Positions 36,836 through 48,419 of a DNA stretch of 64,000 nt are shown here, piece by piece. The translations under genes and the position numbers were made by a program. Source of the stretch: Microcebus murinus (Eukaryota > Chordata > Mammalia > Primates > Cheirogaleidae); the NCBI RefSeq assembly GCF_040939455.1, contig NC_134117.1, forward strand, positions 48,205,001-48,269,000, given 5' to 3'. The number at the start of each line of letters is the position of its first letter. The first letter of the stretch is position 1. Below the pieces are notes generated by a model. The model made no database searches. It saw only the letters and a program-made list of their open reading frames with translations, and was not told the DNA's origin.

Positions 36836-37498
36836 TTAGATTTTTAGTGGAAATATAATTAATGTTATCTTATAATAGTAAAAAATATTTAGAATTTAGG
36901 AGTGACAGAAGTGGGTTGAACAAAAAAGAAATATGGAGTAGATGTGAAAGATATTCTGAGGAAAGAGTTGTTTGAACTTAGCAAAGACAGTCAGGAGTTG
37001 AGTGTTGAGTCTGCAGTTGTCTGCTGAGCACTTGAAGTGTGGTCAGTGTAGGGGAGAAAATGAACTTCTAATCGTATTTCATTTCAATTAAGTTAAAGTT
37101 ATAGTTATAATAGGTATTCAATTCAATTATTGAAAAACTTTTGGACCAACTTGGATATATGAATCTCCTTTCTCAAATGTAAATTTTAGGAACTCTAAAT
37201 AGAAAGCAAGTATTTCTGATGCAAATTTAATGTCTGAATTGAAATGTGCTGTAAAGTGTACAATACATACCAGATTTGGAAGACTTAGTACAAAAAAAGA
37301 ATGTAAAAATCTCAATAATATTTTTATACTGATCGTGTGTTGAAATGATAATGTTTTAAATGCTATCTAAATGAAACATATTCTTAAAATTCTTAAAAAA
37401 CTGATGATCCAAAATTTAATTGAATTGTAGTAGGGTTTTAACATTTAGTCACATTTTGGTCATGTTCTCTTTGACTTTGATTCTAAGGATATTTTAAA

Positions 37499-37499
<1 letters not shown>
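36836..37499. other. Unassigned AT-rich sequence
   Basis: Nothing recognised. Confidence 0.4.
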
Positions 37500-37501
<2 letters not shown>

Positions 37502-37544
<43 letters not shown>

Positions 37545-37556
37545 TACACACACAAA
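37502..37556. repeat. Compound (TA)n(CA)n microsatellite
   Basis: About 16 TA units pass into CA units interrupted by one TACA. Confidence 0.95.
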
Positions 37557-39399
37557 GTTGCATATTATATAACTCTATATAACTTATATATTATAATATA
37601 TTGACTACATAATATTATAATATTATAACTTGTTCTTAAAAATTGAATAATTCAGAGACAATTTTTCTATTCTGTTTTGTTACCTCAATTGTGCATTTTA
37701 AGTTAGTCTCACTTATGATTCCCTTTAAAGCACTCTCAATTCTGAAATGAATCCCTGAACCAAATAAACTTGCTTAAACATTGGCAATGTCATAGGCTTG
37801 TGCTCATATTCTATTTCTTGAAGTAGAGTTTAGTATTATAAGAGCAATGGTACCTGTAACTTTTGAAGATAGGAACCCTGTATGCATAGTGCACTCCATC
37901 CCATGAGACATGTAACTAGTCCCTACTGTATTGAGAAGTAAGTAAATAATATGTGCATATATGAATAGTAGTTAAAGGGAGGTTAAACTCAAAATATTCA
38001 AAGCTCTACAATGTGTACCTGCCATTACAGCAGGCAAATGTAATTTTATGGTGTGTTTAGTATGGGGGAATACAGTGGTCAAACAAAGAGGATGACCTCT
38101 AACAGCATATTGTACAGTCTTTTGAGATCCTGAATCCACTTGACAGCTGAATTGAAGAATTTATTTCTTTCTGTTCTGGTATTATTCTCTCTTCTTTTAG
38201 CGACAATTAAAAGAGGACTTCAGAATAGATATTTTTATAGTGTACCTGAGAGAATGATAAAGGAATCAAAATAAAGTTACACATAAAACTTTATCATATT
38301 CATCCTTTATTGGATATCTTTTAACAGTTTGACACTACTTATAGTCACCTGATATTCCACCAATCAGGCCATTTGGTACTGACATGTTCTTTTATTTATA
38401 AGATCTTTATAATATATTTTAATATGTTTAATGGAAAAGCACTCACATTCTCATATCTATTTTATTTTCTTCAAATTCAGTTGATGATCTTATATAATTA
38501 TTTTTCCAGGAGAATGCCAAAATAAACTTTTCAAGTTCAAAGCAAAAATTATTAGGAAGTGTTAGGTTTTTGAAGAAGTTCAGTAAACGTTATCCCTGAT
38601 GGAGATAACACATTTAAGCAGATGGTGATGAAAATTATCAACTGTTTTGCAGATAAAGGCTAGATGAAAAGACATGGCTCAGAAGTTATAAAATAATGGA
38701 TTTCCTAGATCTGGGTCCCAGAATTAGACTGACCTAGCCAGTTATTGATGGTGCTGGCAAACTACTGGTACCTCCAAGACACAGACAATATGCTGTTGAA
38801 TTTATTGCAGAGAACATACATGACAGCATACTCTTTAGGCAAACAGATCTCAAAGAGAGAGAGAGGGAAGATATGGGGGACATTTATGACGATTTCCTTA
38901 ACCTAAACTCATCGACCAGACAATTTACTTCTTCCCTGGGTAAGTGAGATGGCCAACAGATTCGGAGCATGTAAATTAATGAATATTCCCTTCACAAAGA
39001 CAAAAGAGCATAAACTATGGTTTCTCTTTTAACAGTTGGAATACAAAATAAATATATATTGTATTTGTATGTTAATTTTGGATGACTTCAAATACTTGTT
39101 TTTTTTTTCCCCATCTGTTAATTTAGTCAGCTAACATGACTTTAAAAATTAGTTACAGTATGTTTATTAAACCACTTGAAGTTGTCACCTATTTTGAGTT
39201 TCACTTTTTGGTAAATTTTGAATCTTTTATGATTAATGATGCCTGAGTTTTCTTTCTATGCCTTTTGGATCATTTGTAATTTATGTTTTCCTAAATATCG
39301 CCATACCATATTGATATTAAAATTTATTGGCATAGAGTTGTACATAATATTTTTCCATAATTCTTTTAATCTTTTTTTATCTGTGGTCCTTTGTTCATA
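37557..39399. other. Unassigned AT-rich sequence
   Basis: No gene, RNA or named repeat recognised in this 1.8-kb stretch. Confidence 0.4.
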
Positions 39400-39530
39400 T
39401 TTTTATCTTGATTTATACTTATTTACAAGTTCTATAAAGTAGATACTATTCACTTTATTCTTTTGTGTATTCCCAGTGTGTGGACCCTGGTACACGGTAG
39501 AAACTTAATACATATTTATTGATTATATTT
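39400..39530 (+). mobile_element. L2 3' end
   Basis: 'tcttttgtgtattcccagtg', 'accctggtacacggtagaaa' and 'taatacatatttattgatta' match the L2 tail. Confidence 0.72.
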
Positions 39531-40244
39531 GTTTGCAAAACTATATTCCAGTATCTGTTAAAGGGGGTGAGACAAATTTGTTCTATATACTTTGGCTTTG
39601 GCAGGGTTCTCATAAAAGAAACATAAGACTTCATACTGATTATTCATCTTACACTGTATATCTGCCAAGTGCTATTGTTAAAGGCAAAAATAATTTTAGC
39701 AATAGGGGTATTGTAGTACAAAATGGATTTGATGATAAAATATTTATGAAACCAATGCAATTGTGACAATACAAATAATTTATTTTGCTGTCTACTTCAT
39801 GTATTTGGGAGAAGTATTGAGAATAGACCCTGCATACATGTGGAACATTTTTCTTTCTAGCTTTCATTGAGAATGTTAAAATAAAAGTCACCCAATATTT
39901 TATCTCAGAGACACATGTTGTTTTGTGGCATCATAAAATCTGAACTTACTTGGTATATTTTTTCACATTTCCCTTTTTTGCTTATTGGTACCATATTTCA
40001 CTACCCACTTCATATAAACTATAATTTGGTAGTCTAGATGATAAAAGGTCGAGATAGGAAGGAATGTAGTTATGCTACTAGAGAGATGAAAGTAGAAGAA
40101 AGAAAAAAAGAAAAGTTGAGTTAACAAAAAAATAAAATCCCAGATCACTTAATTTAAGGTCAAAATGTCTTAGATACGCAGACATATGAAAGACTGATCC
40201 TAAAGTACTACAGATCTGGGTGTGCAGCTGAGATCCATAATAAA
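39531..40244. other. Unassigned AT-rich sequence
   Basis: Nothing recognised. Confidence 0.4.
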
Positions 40245-40450
40245 TTTTAATGTGGGGCGCGGTGTCAACGCCATTACAAGTTGGCGCCTGTTTCCGGCTT
40301 TGCCTAGAGCAGCTAACAAGTTCAGCGCACGCACAATTGTCGGTTGCCCTGTGGCGCGAGAATGCAAACAAAGGGTCCTGCTATGGACTAATGCTTTGGT
40401 GGCTCGACAGTTGAGCGGCCTATCGCAGCTTAGGGGTTGTGCTTCTGGGG

Positions 40451-40456
40451 TATATA
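40451..40456 (+). promoter_or_regulatory. TATA box of the solo LTR
   Basis: TATATA in a GC-rich context (gggg-tatata-gcggcc), about 60 bases before the polyadenylation signal. The spacing fits a short R region as in IAP-type LTRs. Confidence 0.7.
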
Positions 40457-40514
40457 GCGGCCTGCGCGCTGCCGGGCTGGGTCTTCCGCATCATGTAAGT
40501 CTAAAGGGAACCCC

Positions 40515-40520
40515 ATTAAA
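40515..40520 (+). terminator. ATTAAA polyadenylation signal of the solo LTR
   Basis: The variant signal lies in ccccattaaagcacgg, just upstream of the presumed R/U5 boundary. Confidence 0.6.
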
Positions 40521-40584
40521 GCACGGTCAGAAGAACTCCGGTTGCCGCGTCTTCCTTGCTGGCGAGGCGGGCGCAACATTTTAA

Positions 40585-41299
40585 CATGGTACGAGTTATG
40601 ATGTTATATTTGAGTTCCAAAGTCACCTTCTATTCTGTACTTTCTGAGGTTAGAGCTGGGGTTCTTCAGTCTACATTTCTGCATTACTTGACGGCTCTAT
40701 GTGAGGCCCTAATGTAATACCAAGGCAGCCAGGATGGTACAAAGCTGGCGGAGAGAGAAGGTACTTGCTTCTTCTTGTTCCTTCCCTGCAGAATTCCTGT
40801 TTATCTGTGAGTCCTGTGACTGTCACACATCAGCAGTGCTTCTTCACTGCAGCAGCCACAGATCTTTTCCATAACGGTAGCTGAGTCCAGTTTGCACTTT
40901 TCCTAACAGTCTCAAAATCAGCCTTTTTGTTTTCTACTTCACAGAAACCAGTACCAGCCAAGTAATTGCTTCTTTTCACTGTTCTGAGTTCAGCTGTTTT
41001 GGGCTCCTTTTCTATATCTTAATAGTTCCAATCTCTTTCCTTTGTTCCCTCTCCCCTAGGAGTGGTTTCTACTTCCTATAATTGCTACTTCCGTGATACC
41101 TTTGATTTCTCAGTTATCTAAGTAATAGTTTTATATGCAGTTAACACTTCTTTATACTTAATTCTTCCTTTTTATATTACTGATGTGATTTGTTTTGTCT
41201 TCTTACTGGACCCTAACTAATAGGAACCCTGATGCAGCTGTCAAGGGAATTTGTCTATAATCTTATTTGTCTTAATCATATCTTGAGCCATCCTGTTTA
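40585..41299. other. Unassigned sequence
   Basis: Slightly C/T-rich, with no gene or repeat recognised. Confidence 0.4.
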
Positions 41300-41515
41300 G
41301 GAGAGCATGTAGATTTCAGAGTCAGACAATAGTTTCAATGAGGCTCTACGACCTCCTTAGAGTGTGATTTGGGGAGAATTATTTTAACCTTCCTGAGCTT
41401 CAGTCTCCTCAAGTGAAAATAATATCTACCTCATAGGTTGATGAGGATTAAATGAAATAATGTTTGCAAATCATGCAGGATGTGCTGAATAAATGGTATA
41501 GGTGATAATTGGAAT
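41300..41515 (-). mobile_element. MIR SINE, antisense
   Basis: 'tcctgagcttcagtctcctc', 'ataatatctacctcataggt', 'gatgaggattaaatgaaata' keep the reverse MIR order. Confidence 0.85.
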
Positions 41516-41949
41516 GACAATTGTGATGGATGCACAGTGAAGAGTTTCCGTTACTCAGAAGTGAAAGTTTTGTGCTTTGTTTACTTGCCTTAAGTCCTAA
41601 AATTCTAAAATCTAGAGGAACTAAGTGACATATCAAAGTTACAAATTTAATAACAAATCTTGGGCCCCTTATTATACCTAGAGACTTTGAACATGCTCAT
41701 GCGCTAGAATCTCCAAAGTTACATGCCATTTCACAAAATTTATCATTCCACAGTGGAATCCTAACAGGTAACAGGTAAACACTGATTTAATTTCAAGGCT
41801 TGTGATGCTGTATAGGAAAGTAAAGGTGAATAATGAAAATTCAAAAACCAGAAAAAAATATTTTACTTTAACAGAAATAATAATTTGCCAATGGGGAATT
41901 TTCACTTATGTATAGTATGCAGATAATTCCTTCTTCAGAGAAGTAGTAA
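41516..41949. other. Unassigned sequence
   Basis: Nothing recognised. Confidence 0.4.
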
Positions 41950-42150
41950 GGTGTGTTGTTCAGATAATGAACTGGGCTTCAGACTGCCTGAGTTCAAATG
42001 TGGATAACACTCTTGCTAGTTCTGTGAACTTTGGCAATTTACTTGACATCGATGTGTCTTCGTTCTCTAATTTATAAAATGAGGATAGTAATTCCTAATG
42101 TGGGTTTAAATGAGTTCTTACAAATAAAGCACTTACAACATTGCTTATGA
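41950..42150 (-). mobile_element. MIR SINE, antisense
   Basis: 'gactgcctgagttcaaatgt', 'gtgaactttggcaatttact', 'ttctctaatttataaaatga', 'aaataaagcacttacaacat'. Confidence 0.8.
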
Positions 42151-43190
42151 TGCTGAAAAAATGTGTTTGCATTTGACTAAATTTAACATTCTTTCACATA
42201 GCAATAGATCACTAAAAAAATTCAACTTCTTGCTTTTCGTGTGTGTTTAAAAAAAGTAGCTTTAGTTTACAAGGAACTTCAAGTAATTACCTCAACTACA
42301 TGTAATTTATAAAATACAAGGCTTCTACCTAAAAGGCAACTGCCACTTTTCTACTATTATTTAGCACCATGCTGTTAATAACTTTGAATTACATAGGGCT
42401 GTAATTATATATGAAGTTTTATCAATAACTGAACTTTGTACTGTAATTAAAGTAGATATTCAGGCTGAATTGGAGTGTGAAGAATTGGCTGGTCCAATTC
42501 TTAAATTAGCCTGGTGCAAACTATTTCTTATCCCCTTTCCTTGAAATATTCTATGTGGTACCCCTTGGCTAAGAAGTAATCACTCCTCAGAAAGAAGATA
42601 TTGATCACAAATATGTTCCACTTGTTAGGAAAACAATAGAAACAGAAACTTGGTTAATGGTGAGCTACATTGTAGAGAAAATACATCCAATCGCTTTGGC
42701 CCATCAAAAATGAATCTGGATTGAATACGGACTTCTCTTTGGAAAGATGGTTGATCTTAGCTTAATCACAGAAAGGAAGACAGTGATAAAAGAGAGGGAA
42801 AAAAGAGCTGAAATGAGTTTTTCCAGAGCACAGAAGTAGGTAGACTTGATTGATAGCTAATGCTACTTTTAGTGTAAGACTCTGTCAATATAATTAAATT
42901 AAAAGTGAAGAGTTGGTTTGGAATTTTCTCATCACTCCTCAAAATCACAAGGGTGTCTGTTAACAAAGCTGCTTTCTTCCACACGAGAAAGTTCAAGGAA
43001 ATTGAAACACACAATGCTAGAATTATGAGACTATCTAGCTCTTTGTCTTTATTGTATTTCATCAAGTCTCCAATCTACAGCTTTGGAGTAACAATGGAAA
43101 GGCCATATTTCCTATGAGTAAGCACTCTGAATGTGTTTACCTGATTTTGGATTTAACTAAAGCAACTTACATATCAGGTTAGAAATTAAA
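42151..43190. other. Unassigned sequence
   Basis: No gene or named repeat. The minus frame 42766-43065 has no domain that I can identify. Confidence 0.4.
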
Positions 43191-43192
43191 CT

Positions 43193-43300
43193 CCCTCTAT
43201 TCACTCAAAAACATTTATGGGACACCTACTATATTTCACACTAGGTGTTATGGGTAGAGAATAAAACACAATCTTTAGAAAATTTATACTTATATTTTAG
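43193..43300 (-). mobile_element. L2 3' end, antisense
   Basis: 'ttcactcaaaaacatttatg', 'gacacctactatatttcaca' and 'gagaataaaacacaatcttt' match the reversed L2 tail. Confidence 0.7.
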
Positions 43301-43518
43301 AAAGAAACAAGGTAGAATTTCTTAGAAATATGTGAGTTTATGTCATTGGGTACAATAAAACAAACAAAAAAACCTATACACGAACAGAATGAGAGAATAA
43401 AGCAAAGTAGCAATATGTGAGAGAAAATCAGAAGTATTCATTGACTATCATTTTGGGGTAAGTCAATGGTAAGGTGGTTTTTCAGAAAAGTCATGTGATT
43501 TTTGGGTGGGCTAAAATG

Positions 43519-43592
43519 TGCAGAGCAGCCTAGTGGTTAGGATTTGGCACGCTCACTGCTATGCCCCCCAGACCAGATTTTAAATCAAGGAA
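43519..43592 (+). pseudogene. tRNA-Glu (CTC) pseudogene
   Basis: The D-arm and anticodon region are nearly intact: gcctagtggttaggatttgg, then a loop with CTC in 'cacgctcactgct'. The T-arm is eroded (no 'ggttcgatt'), the 5' acceptor strand does not pair with the 3' strand, and the 3' end reads caaggaa instead of cagggaa. With box A kept and box B lost it should not be transcribed or folded properly. It is a dispersed pseudogene copy of nuclear tRNA-Glu. Confidence 0.75.
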
Positions 43593-43839
43593 GTATTTCT
43601 TTATAAAATGCCAAGAGCATGTGGTTAGTAGTTGTCTCCTCGTATACCATGGGCTGAGAACACATCTAAGTGTTCCATTCAAGTCTAGGTTTCATACTTT
43701 AAGAGGAATTATGTCAATTTATGAGTCTGAGATTGCAACTATTATAACTGAATAAAACCTGAGAGACTCGTGAATGGTAAAAAATGTGTGCAATAATATT
43801 CTTGGCCTATGTGGGAGAGGAATTGAACCTCACTGACTC

Positions 43840-44300
43840 TCAAGGGCAGACAGGAAACAATGAGGGAATTTATAGTTGTAGTGAACTTTGAGCTTAGCTA
43901 TTCCCTTTGGAATTGAGGCAACACTTCAGCTGCTGGCAGTGAGCTTCTGGGAATGATAGTGGCGCCTTGGTAATTCTCCTCAGCTGACGAGTCTCCTCAC
44001 CCAAGACCTCATCCCTTCCCTGGGGATAGCTCAAATCTAATGGCTAGTTAATAAAGGAAGTAGAGCCCTCTCTTCTTCTTTTGCTCAAGGCCTGGCGAAT
44101 TAAAAGTGCTGCCTCAGCTCCAGACCTCCACCACAGATCAATAGAGGCCTCTTCCAACTACAGTTAAACTCTCCCCTCTGATCAATCCTACTTTCTTCTT
44201 TCCCCCATAGGTGTTGATCTAGGCGTAGGGGCCTCTCTTCAATAAATCTGTACACAAATCTCTATCTCAGAGTCTATTTCTCAGAATCCAGCATAAGCCA
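43840..44300 (+). mobile_element. ERVL-type LTR remnant
   Basis: The 3' part fits a common mammalian LTR: 'ccataggtgttgatctaggc', then 'cttcaataaatctgtacaca' with AATAAA, then 'ctcagagtctatttctcaga'. The 5' edge is unclear. Confidence 0.5.
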
Positions 44301-45941
44301 CAGTGATATTTGTGTTCAGTATTAGGAAGAAATTTCTCACAGGTAGTGTTGTCTCTAAAGAGCATGAACTGCATCTAGAGGTTGTTGAGTTCTCCATTTT
44401 TGAGTGTAGTGAGGCAGAGGCAGGTAGCCATGACCTGGGGTTAGTCAATAGGGAGTTTTTATTTCATGAGGAGTTAGGCTAAATGATTTTATGATTTTAA
44501 AAGCTGCTTTTAACTTGGATTCTATAATTAGTTTCTAAAATAATATAGCCATTCTATTTATAAAATTTTTCTGTGGTGTTTCTTTTACGTAGGTCCAGTT
44601 TACTTATTAAGGAAGATAGTTCTGTGTACATCTCAGGTCCACACTCAACTCCTGGAAAAGCATATAACTTACAGGCTTTCCCAGGTTTTTCTAAACTAAT
44701 AGCAAAAGACTGTAGAAAAAAGATTAATTAAATACACAAAGGCAAAATATTTGGTTTTCCTAATCTTTTGAATTATATCCCGCAAGCTTGGGAGGCCTAT
44801 AACACCTCTTGTGTTGTCTCTAAACCATGTTTTCTATAGTAAGCTCACTTTTAGTGGAAAAAACTCTGAGGAAACTTTATTTTCCTTGGGCTGCCCAATA
44901 TCTGATTCTTTTCTCATGTATCGTGATGTTCAACTTACAAGGGCAGAGATCGACTCCCACTGTTCAAGACAAAAATCCCAGTTACTTGCTTTTTCAACCT
45001 CTTTGTGGAGAGAGGATTAGCTTTTGGCCCAGGCACCACCAATGAAATTCACCTACCCAAGACTTCTGGATCAAATTCAGTGATATAACTTCTGGATCCT
45101 TCAAAATATGAGTGGTGGTGGCACCAGAAGTTGTGTCTATTGTCCAGGGGCAGCAGTATCATTGGTGTTAGTGGCTCTCTAGTGTTGGTGGAGCTTGAGG
45201 TATAAGCTGCAGGTGGTGCTCAGAGGTGGTAGGAGCAGAACCTTTGCTGGCTGAAGACTTTTTCAGCCTTGGTCTCCATCTTTGGAGGAACTACTGTGAA
45301 CTAACAAAAATATTTTTGAGAAATGTATTTTTCTGCTTTAGTCACTGAGAGAGAGTCTGGATTCGTTATCTATTCTTTCTAGATTTGAAGAGAGTGAAGA
45401 TACAGCTAGAGGTAAGTAAAGGCTGGGACTCTGGGTGTTCGTGACACTGAGTTAGAGAATAGGTAATCAGAACACTGGTGATAACCTAGATAAATAGTAT
45501 CTTTGAGTCTTTGAGAATCCCAGGGGCTACTGTCATCAAACTCTTTAAAAAGGATAAATAATTTAAGAATTCTGGGGTTGAATGAATGTTTCTGACAATG
45601 CTACAGAGCTTAAAGAAAGGGATAGACAAGCTAGCTGTCTCAAAATATAAATTCAAAACTTGGTTTGAAAGTCATTACCATCCATTCTCTGAGGGTGCTT
45701 TAGATGCTTAATAACAGGTTTTCTCACTCAACTTCAAATTCACTTTTCTGTATTCTGACTTGAGAGAGTTGGCCTGACACTGGGCAAACTACCTTTCTGC
45801 TTTGCCAGTCGCCTTTCAGTTAGGCTCTGCTGGCAGCAAACACTTAAGAAAATGGGAAGAGTGACGGAGAAAGGAAATACTTGTGTCTTTCTGATTTTTT
45901 CCTGTTTCTGTCAACATAACCCCAATTCACTTTCACATCCC
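44301..45941. other. Unassigned sequence
   Basis: No clear repeat or gene. 45060-45300 is GT-rich and may be part of an old element. The overlapping frames at 44811-45045 show no domain. Confidence 0.35.
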
Positions 45942-46360
45942 TGCTATGGTTTAAATGTGTCCCCTCAAAGTTCATGTGTTGGAAATTTAATAGTCAATAT
46001 AGCACTTTATGAGGCTATTGAGTCAGGCAGGCAGAGCACTCGTGAATGGATTAATGCTGTCATCCTGGGAGGGAGGGAGTTCTCCTGGGAGTGAATTAAC
46101 TCTCATGGGATTGCCTTGGTTCTCTGAGAGTGGGTTGGTATATTAATAAAAGCGAGGTGGGCTTGCTCTTTCACACATACCTGCTGCCCTTCTGCATTTG
46201 TACCATGTTATAATACAGTATGAAAGCCCTGGCCAGATGCTGATACCATGCCCTTGGACTTCTCAGACTACAAAACCATGATCCAAAAAAAACCTTTTGT
46301 TCTTTATAAATTACCTAGTCTGAGGTATTTTGTTATAGCCACAGAAAATGAACTAAGAAA
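45942..46360 (+). mobile_element. MaLR provirus, 5' LTR
   Basis: Sense MST/MLT1-type LTR: start tgctatggtttaaatgtgtc, then 'gttcatgtgttggaaattta', 'tgaatggattaatgctgtca', 'cttggacttctcagactaca', and an end at 'taaattacctagtctgaggt...ctaagaaa'. It pairs with the LTR at 47251. Confidence 0.88.
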
Positions 46361-47250
46361 GAAAATTTCTATTAAGAACTGGGGTCTTTGCCATAACAAA
46401 TACCTGAAAAAATGTGGAATCAGCTTTGGAACTGAGTAATGGACAGAGGCTGGAAGAGATTGGAGGAATAGGCTAGGTAAGGCCTATTTTTTTTTTTTTT
46501 AGATAGAGTCTCAGTCTGTCACCTTGGGTAGAGTGTAGTGGCATCAGCCCAGCTCACAGTAACCTCAGTATCCTGGGCTTAAGTGATCCTCCTGCCTTAG
46601 CCTCCCAAGTAGTTGGGACTATAGGCATTCACCACCATGCCTGGCTAATTTTTCTATTTTTAGTAGAGACTGGATCTCGCTGTTGCTCAGGCTGGTCTCA
46701 AACTCCTGAGCTCAAATGATCCTCTTGCCTCGGCCTCCCAGAGTGCTGGGATTACACCCAACTCCACCTCGAAGAACTGAACCATGGCCTGAGCCCAGGA
46801 AAGCCATAGATGTGAGGCTGCCTGGGGTGGTGGCCCAACCCCAGTCAAGTGTACTCAGGATGCCAAATAAGGAGTCAAAGGAGATTATTCTCCAGTATTA
46901 AGACTAAATATTGTTTTCCCTGTTGGGTTTTGGACTTAATTGGGACCTATTACTTCTTTCTTCTTACCTATTTCTCCCTTTTGGAATGAGAATGTCTATT
47001 GTATGTCTGTCCCACGGTTGTATTTTGAAAATAGATAACTTGTTTAATCTCATAGGCTCACAGCTCAAAGGAATTTGTTTCAAGGTGAATCATGCCTTGA
47101 GTTTCACCTATATCTGATTCAGATGAGATTCTAGACTTTGGACTTTTGAGTTGGTGCTGGAATGAGTTGAGACTTTGGGACTATTGGGATAGAATGAATG
47201 TACTCTGCATTATGAAAAGGACATGAATTTGGGGGTCCAGGGGCTGAAAA
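46361..47250 (+). mobile_element. MaLR internal region, non-coding remnant
   Basis: Before the Alu: 'gtggaatcagctttggaact' and 'gaggctggaagagattggag'. After it: 'cctatttctcccttttggaa', 'cataggctcacagctcaaag' and 'ttgagttggtgctggaatga', all characteristic of MST/MLT internal sequence near its ends. Most of the gag-like middle is absent, so this is a deleted provirus with no open frame of note. Confidence 0.82.
46487..46757 (-). mobile_element. Alu, antisense, inserted in the MaLR internal region
   Basis: A T-run at 46487-46500 is followed by a right arm, a short linker and a left arm that ends early at 'gtgctgggattacaccc'. The last 25 or so bases of the left arm are missing. It has the short linker of older Alus. 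Confidence 0.92.
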
Positions 47251-47686
47251 TGCTATGGTTTAAATTTGATCCTGAAAATGTTATGTGTTGGAAACTTAAC
47301 TGCCAATATAACAGTATTAGGAGATAAGGCTTTTACATGGTGGTTTGGTTATGAAGATGGAGCCTTCATGAATGGATTAATGCTGTTATCTCAGGAGTTT
47401 ATTAGTTCTTATGAAAATGAATTAGTTCTTGTGGAAGTGAGTTAGTTCTCAATAGAGCTGGTTGTTTTAAAGGCAAGTTCAGCTCACTCTTTTGGTCTCT
47501 TTTGTACATGCTTTCTTGGCCTTTCACTGTTCTGTCATGTTATGACACAGTACAAAAGCCCTGGCCCACTGCTGTTGCTATACCCTTGGGCTTTCAAGCC
47601 TCTAGAATTGTAAGCCAAATAAATTTATTTTTGTAAAAAAATTACCCAGTCCCAGGTATTCTGTTATAGCAAGGGTCTAAGATAAT
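47251..47686 (+). mobile_element. MaLR provirus, 3' LTR
   Basis: Same family and orientation as 45942-46360: tgctatggtttaaatttgat, 'gttatgtgttggaaacttaa', 'tgaatggattaatgctgtta', 'acacagtacaaaagccctgg', 'cagtcccaggtattctgtta'. The copies have diverged markedly, as expected for an early-primate or older insertion. Confidence 0.88.
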
Positions 47687-48419
47687 TTCAGCAATTGTAG
47701 TTTGTTCCAGTAACAACAATGTAATCCAATTTTCAGATTTTCCAACACTTGCAGAACTGACTTATTGTACCCTCTCAAAAAATACAGGAAGAGTCAGCCA
47801 ACATACCTAGGAGAAACAGTTCCATTGAAATACTAAGTCTTTCTTGCCTTACTCAAATATGTTTTGCTGTTTCCTGCCCTGTAACCATTATAGAAATAGA
47901 CCCAGATCCAAGTATTCTCTAAGAAGTCACTTATGTAAGTTAAGTTAGAAGGGGTCGATCTTTCCCCTCTCCAAAGTACAAGATTTTGCCAATTTAAAAT
48001 GTGGAAAAACCTGGAGAATACTTGTGTGAGTGCATTCTGATGTGCTAAATTAAGACAGTAGCAAAGTTAAAAGTGAGTGCATTTACTGGAAATTTTTGGA
48101 TTCAATGTGCTAGCTCAGGTATTTTTAAATGGTTCTTATTATTTCCTCAGTTGTCTTTTCTAAAATATAGACACAAGCATCCTCATGCAAAATATATTTA
48201 AATTTTTAAAAAATATCCTCATATGTTATTAAAAGGCTATCTATTATTGATCATATTAATTAGTTTATGGTTCCAGTTGAAGCTTCTGATCAAAGTGAGG
48301 ACTCAGGTACCTGATATTATGCATGCATGACATAAGATTAGAAGTAAGTGTTCAGATATTCTGAAGACTATTGCCTTATTGAGGATTCTGGAGTTTATTG
48401 GGATGTTAAGATGTCTAGT
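47687..48419. other. Unassigned sequence
   Basis: Nothing recognised. Confidence 0.4.

Larger units (their letters stand above)
40251..40578 (+). mobile_element. Solo LTR, betaretrovirus/IAP-like (ERVK class)
   Basis: A 328-base LTR starting tgtggggcgcgg and ending ggcgcaaca. It is bordered by a perfect 6-base duplication, ttttaa, at 40245-40250 and 40579-40584; six bases is usual for betaretroviral integrases. The layout is U3, a TATA box (40451-40456), R with an ATTAAA signal (40515-40520), then a GC-rich U5. Motifs such as gccattacaagttggcgcc recall the rodent IAP LTR start. Unlike its AT-rich surroundings it keeps many CpG dinucleotides, which suggests a recent insertion. No internal gag/pol sequence is next to it, so the provirus has been lost by LTR recombination. 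The 120-codon open frame over it is not a gene. Orientation follows the TATA and polyadenylation signals. Confidence 0.85.

Noticed and set aside
40251..40578. A CpG island promoter of a host gene
   Set aside because: The TG...CA ends and exact 6-base duplication show an LTR insertion. No transcript structure or exon follows.
40222..40584. A 120-codon plus-strand frame in GC-rich sequence
   Set aside because: It spans the solo LTR from flank to flank and ignores its boundaries. High GC lowers stop frequency, and no retroviral or host domain is visible.
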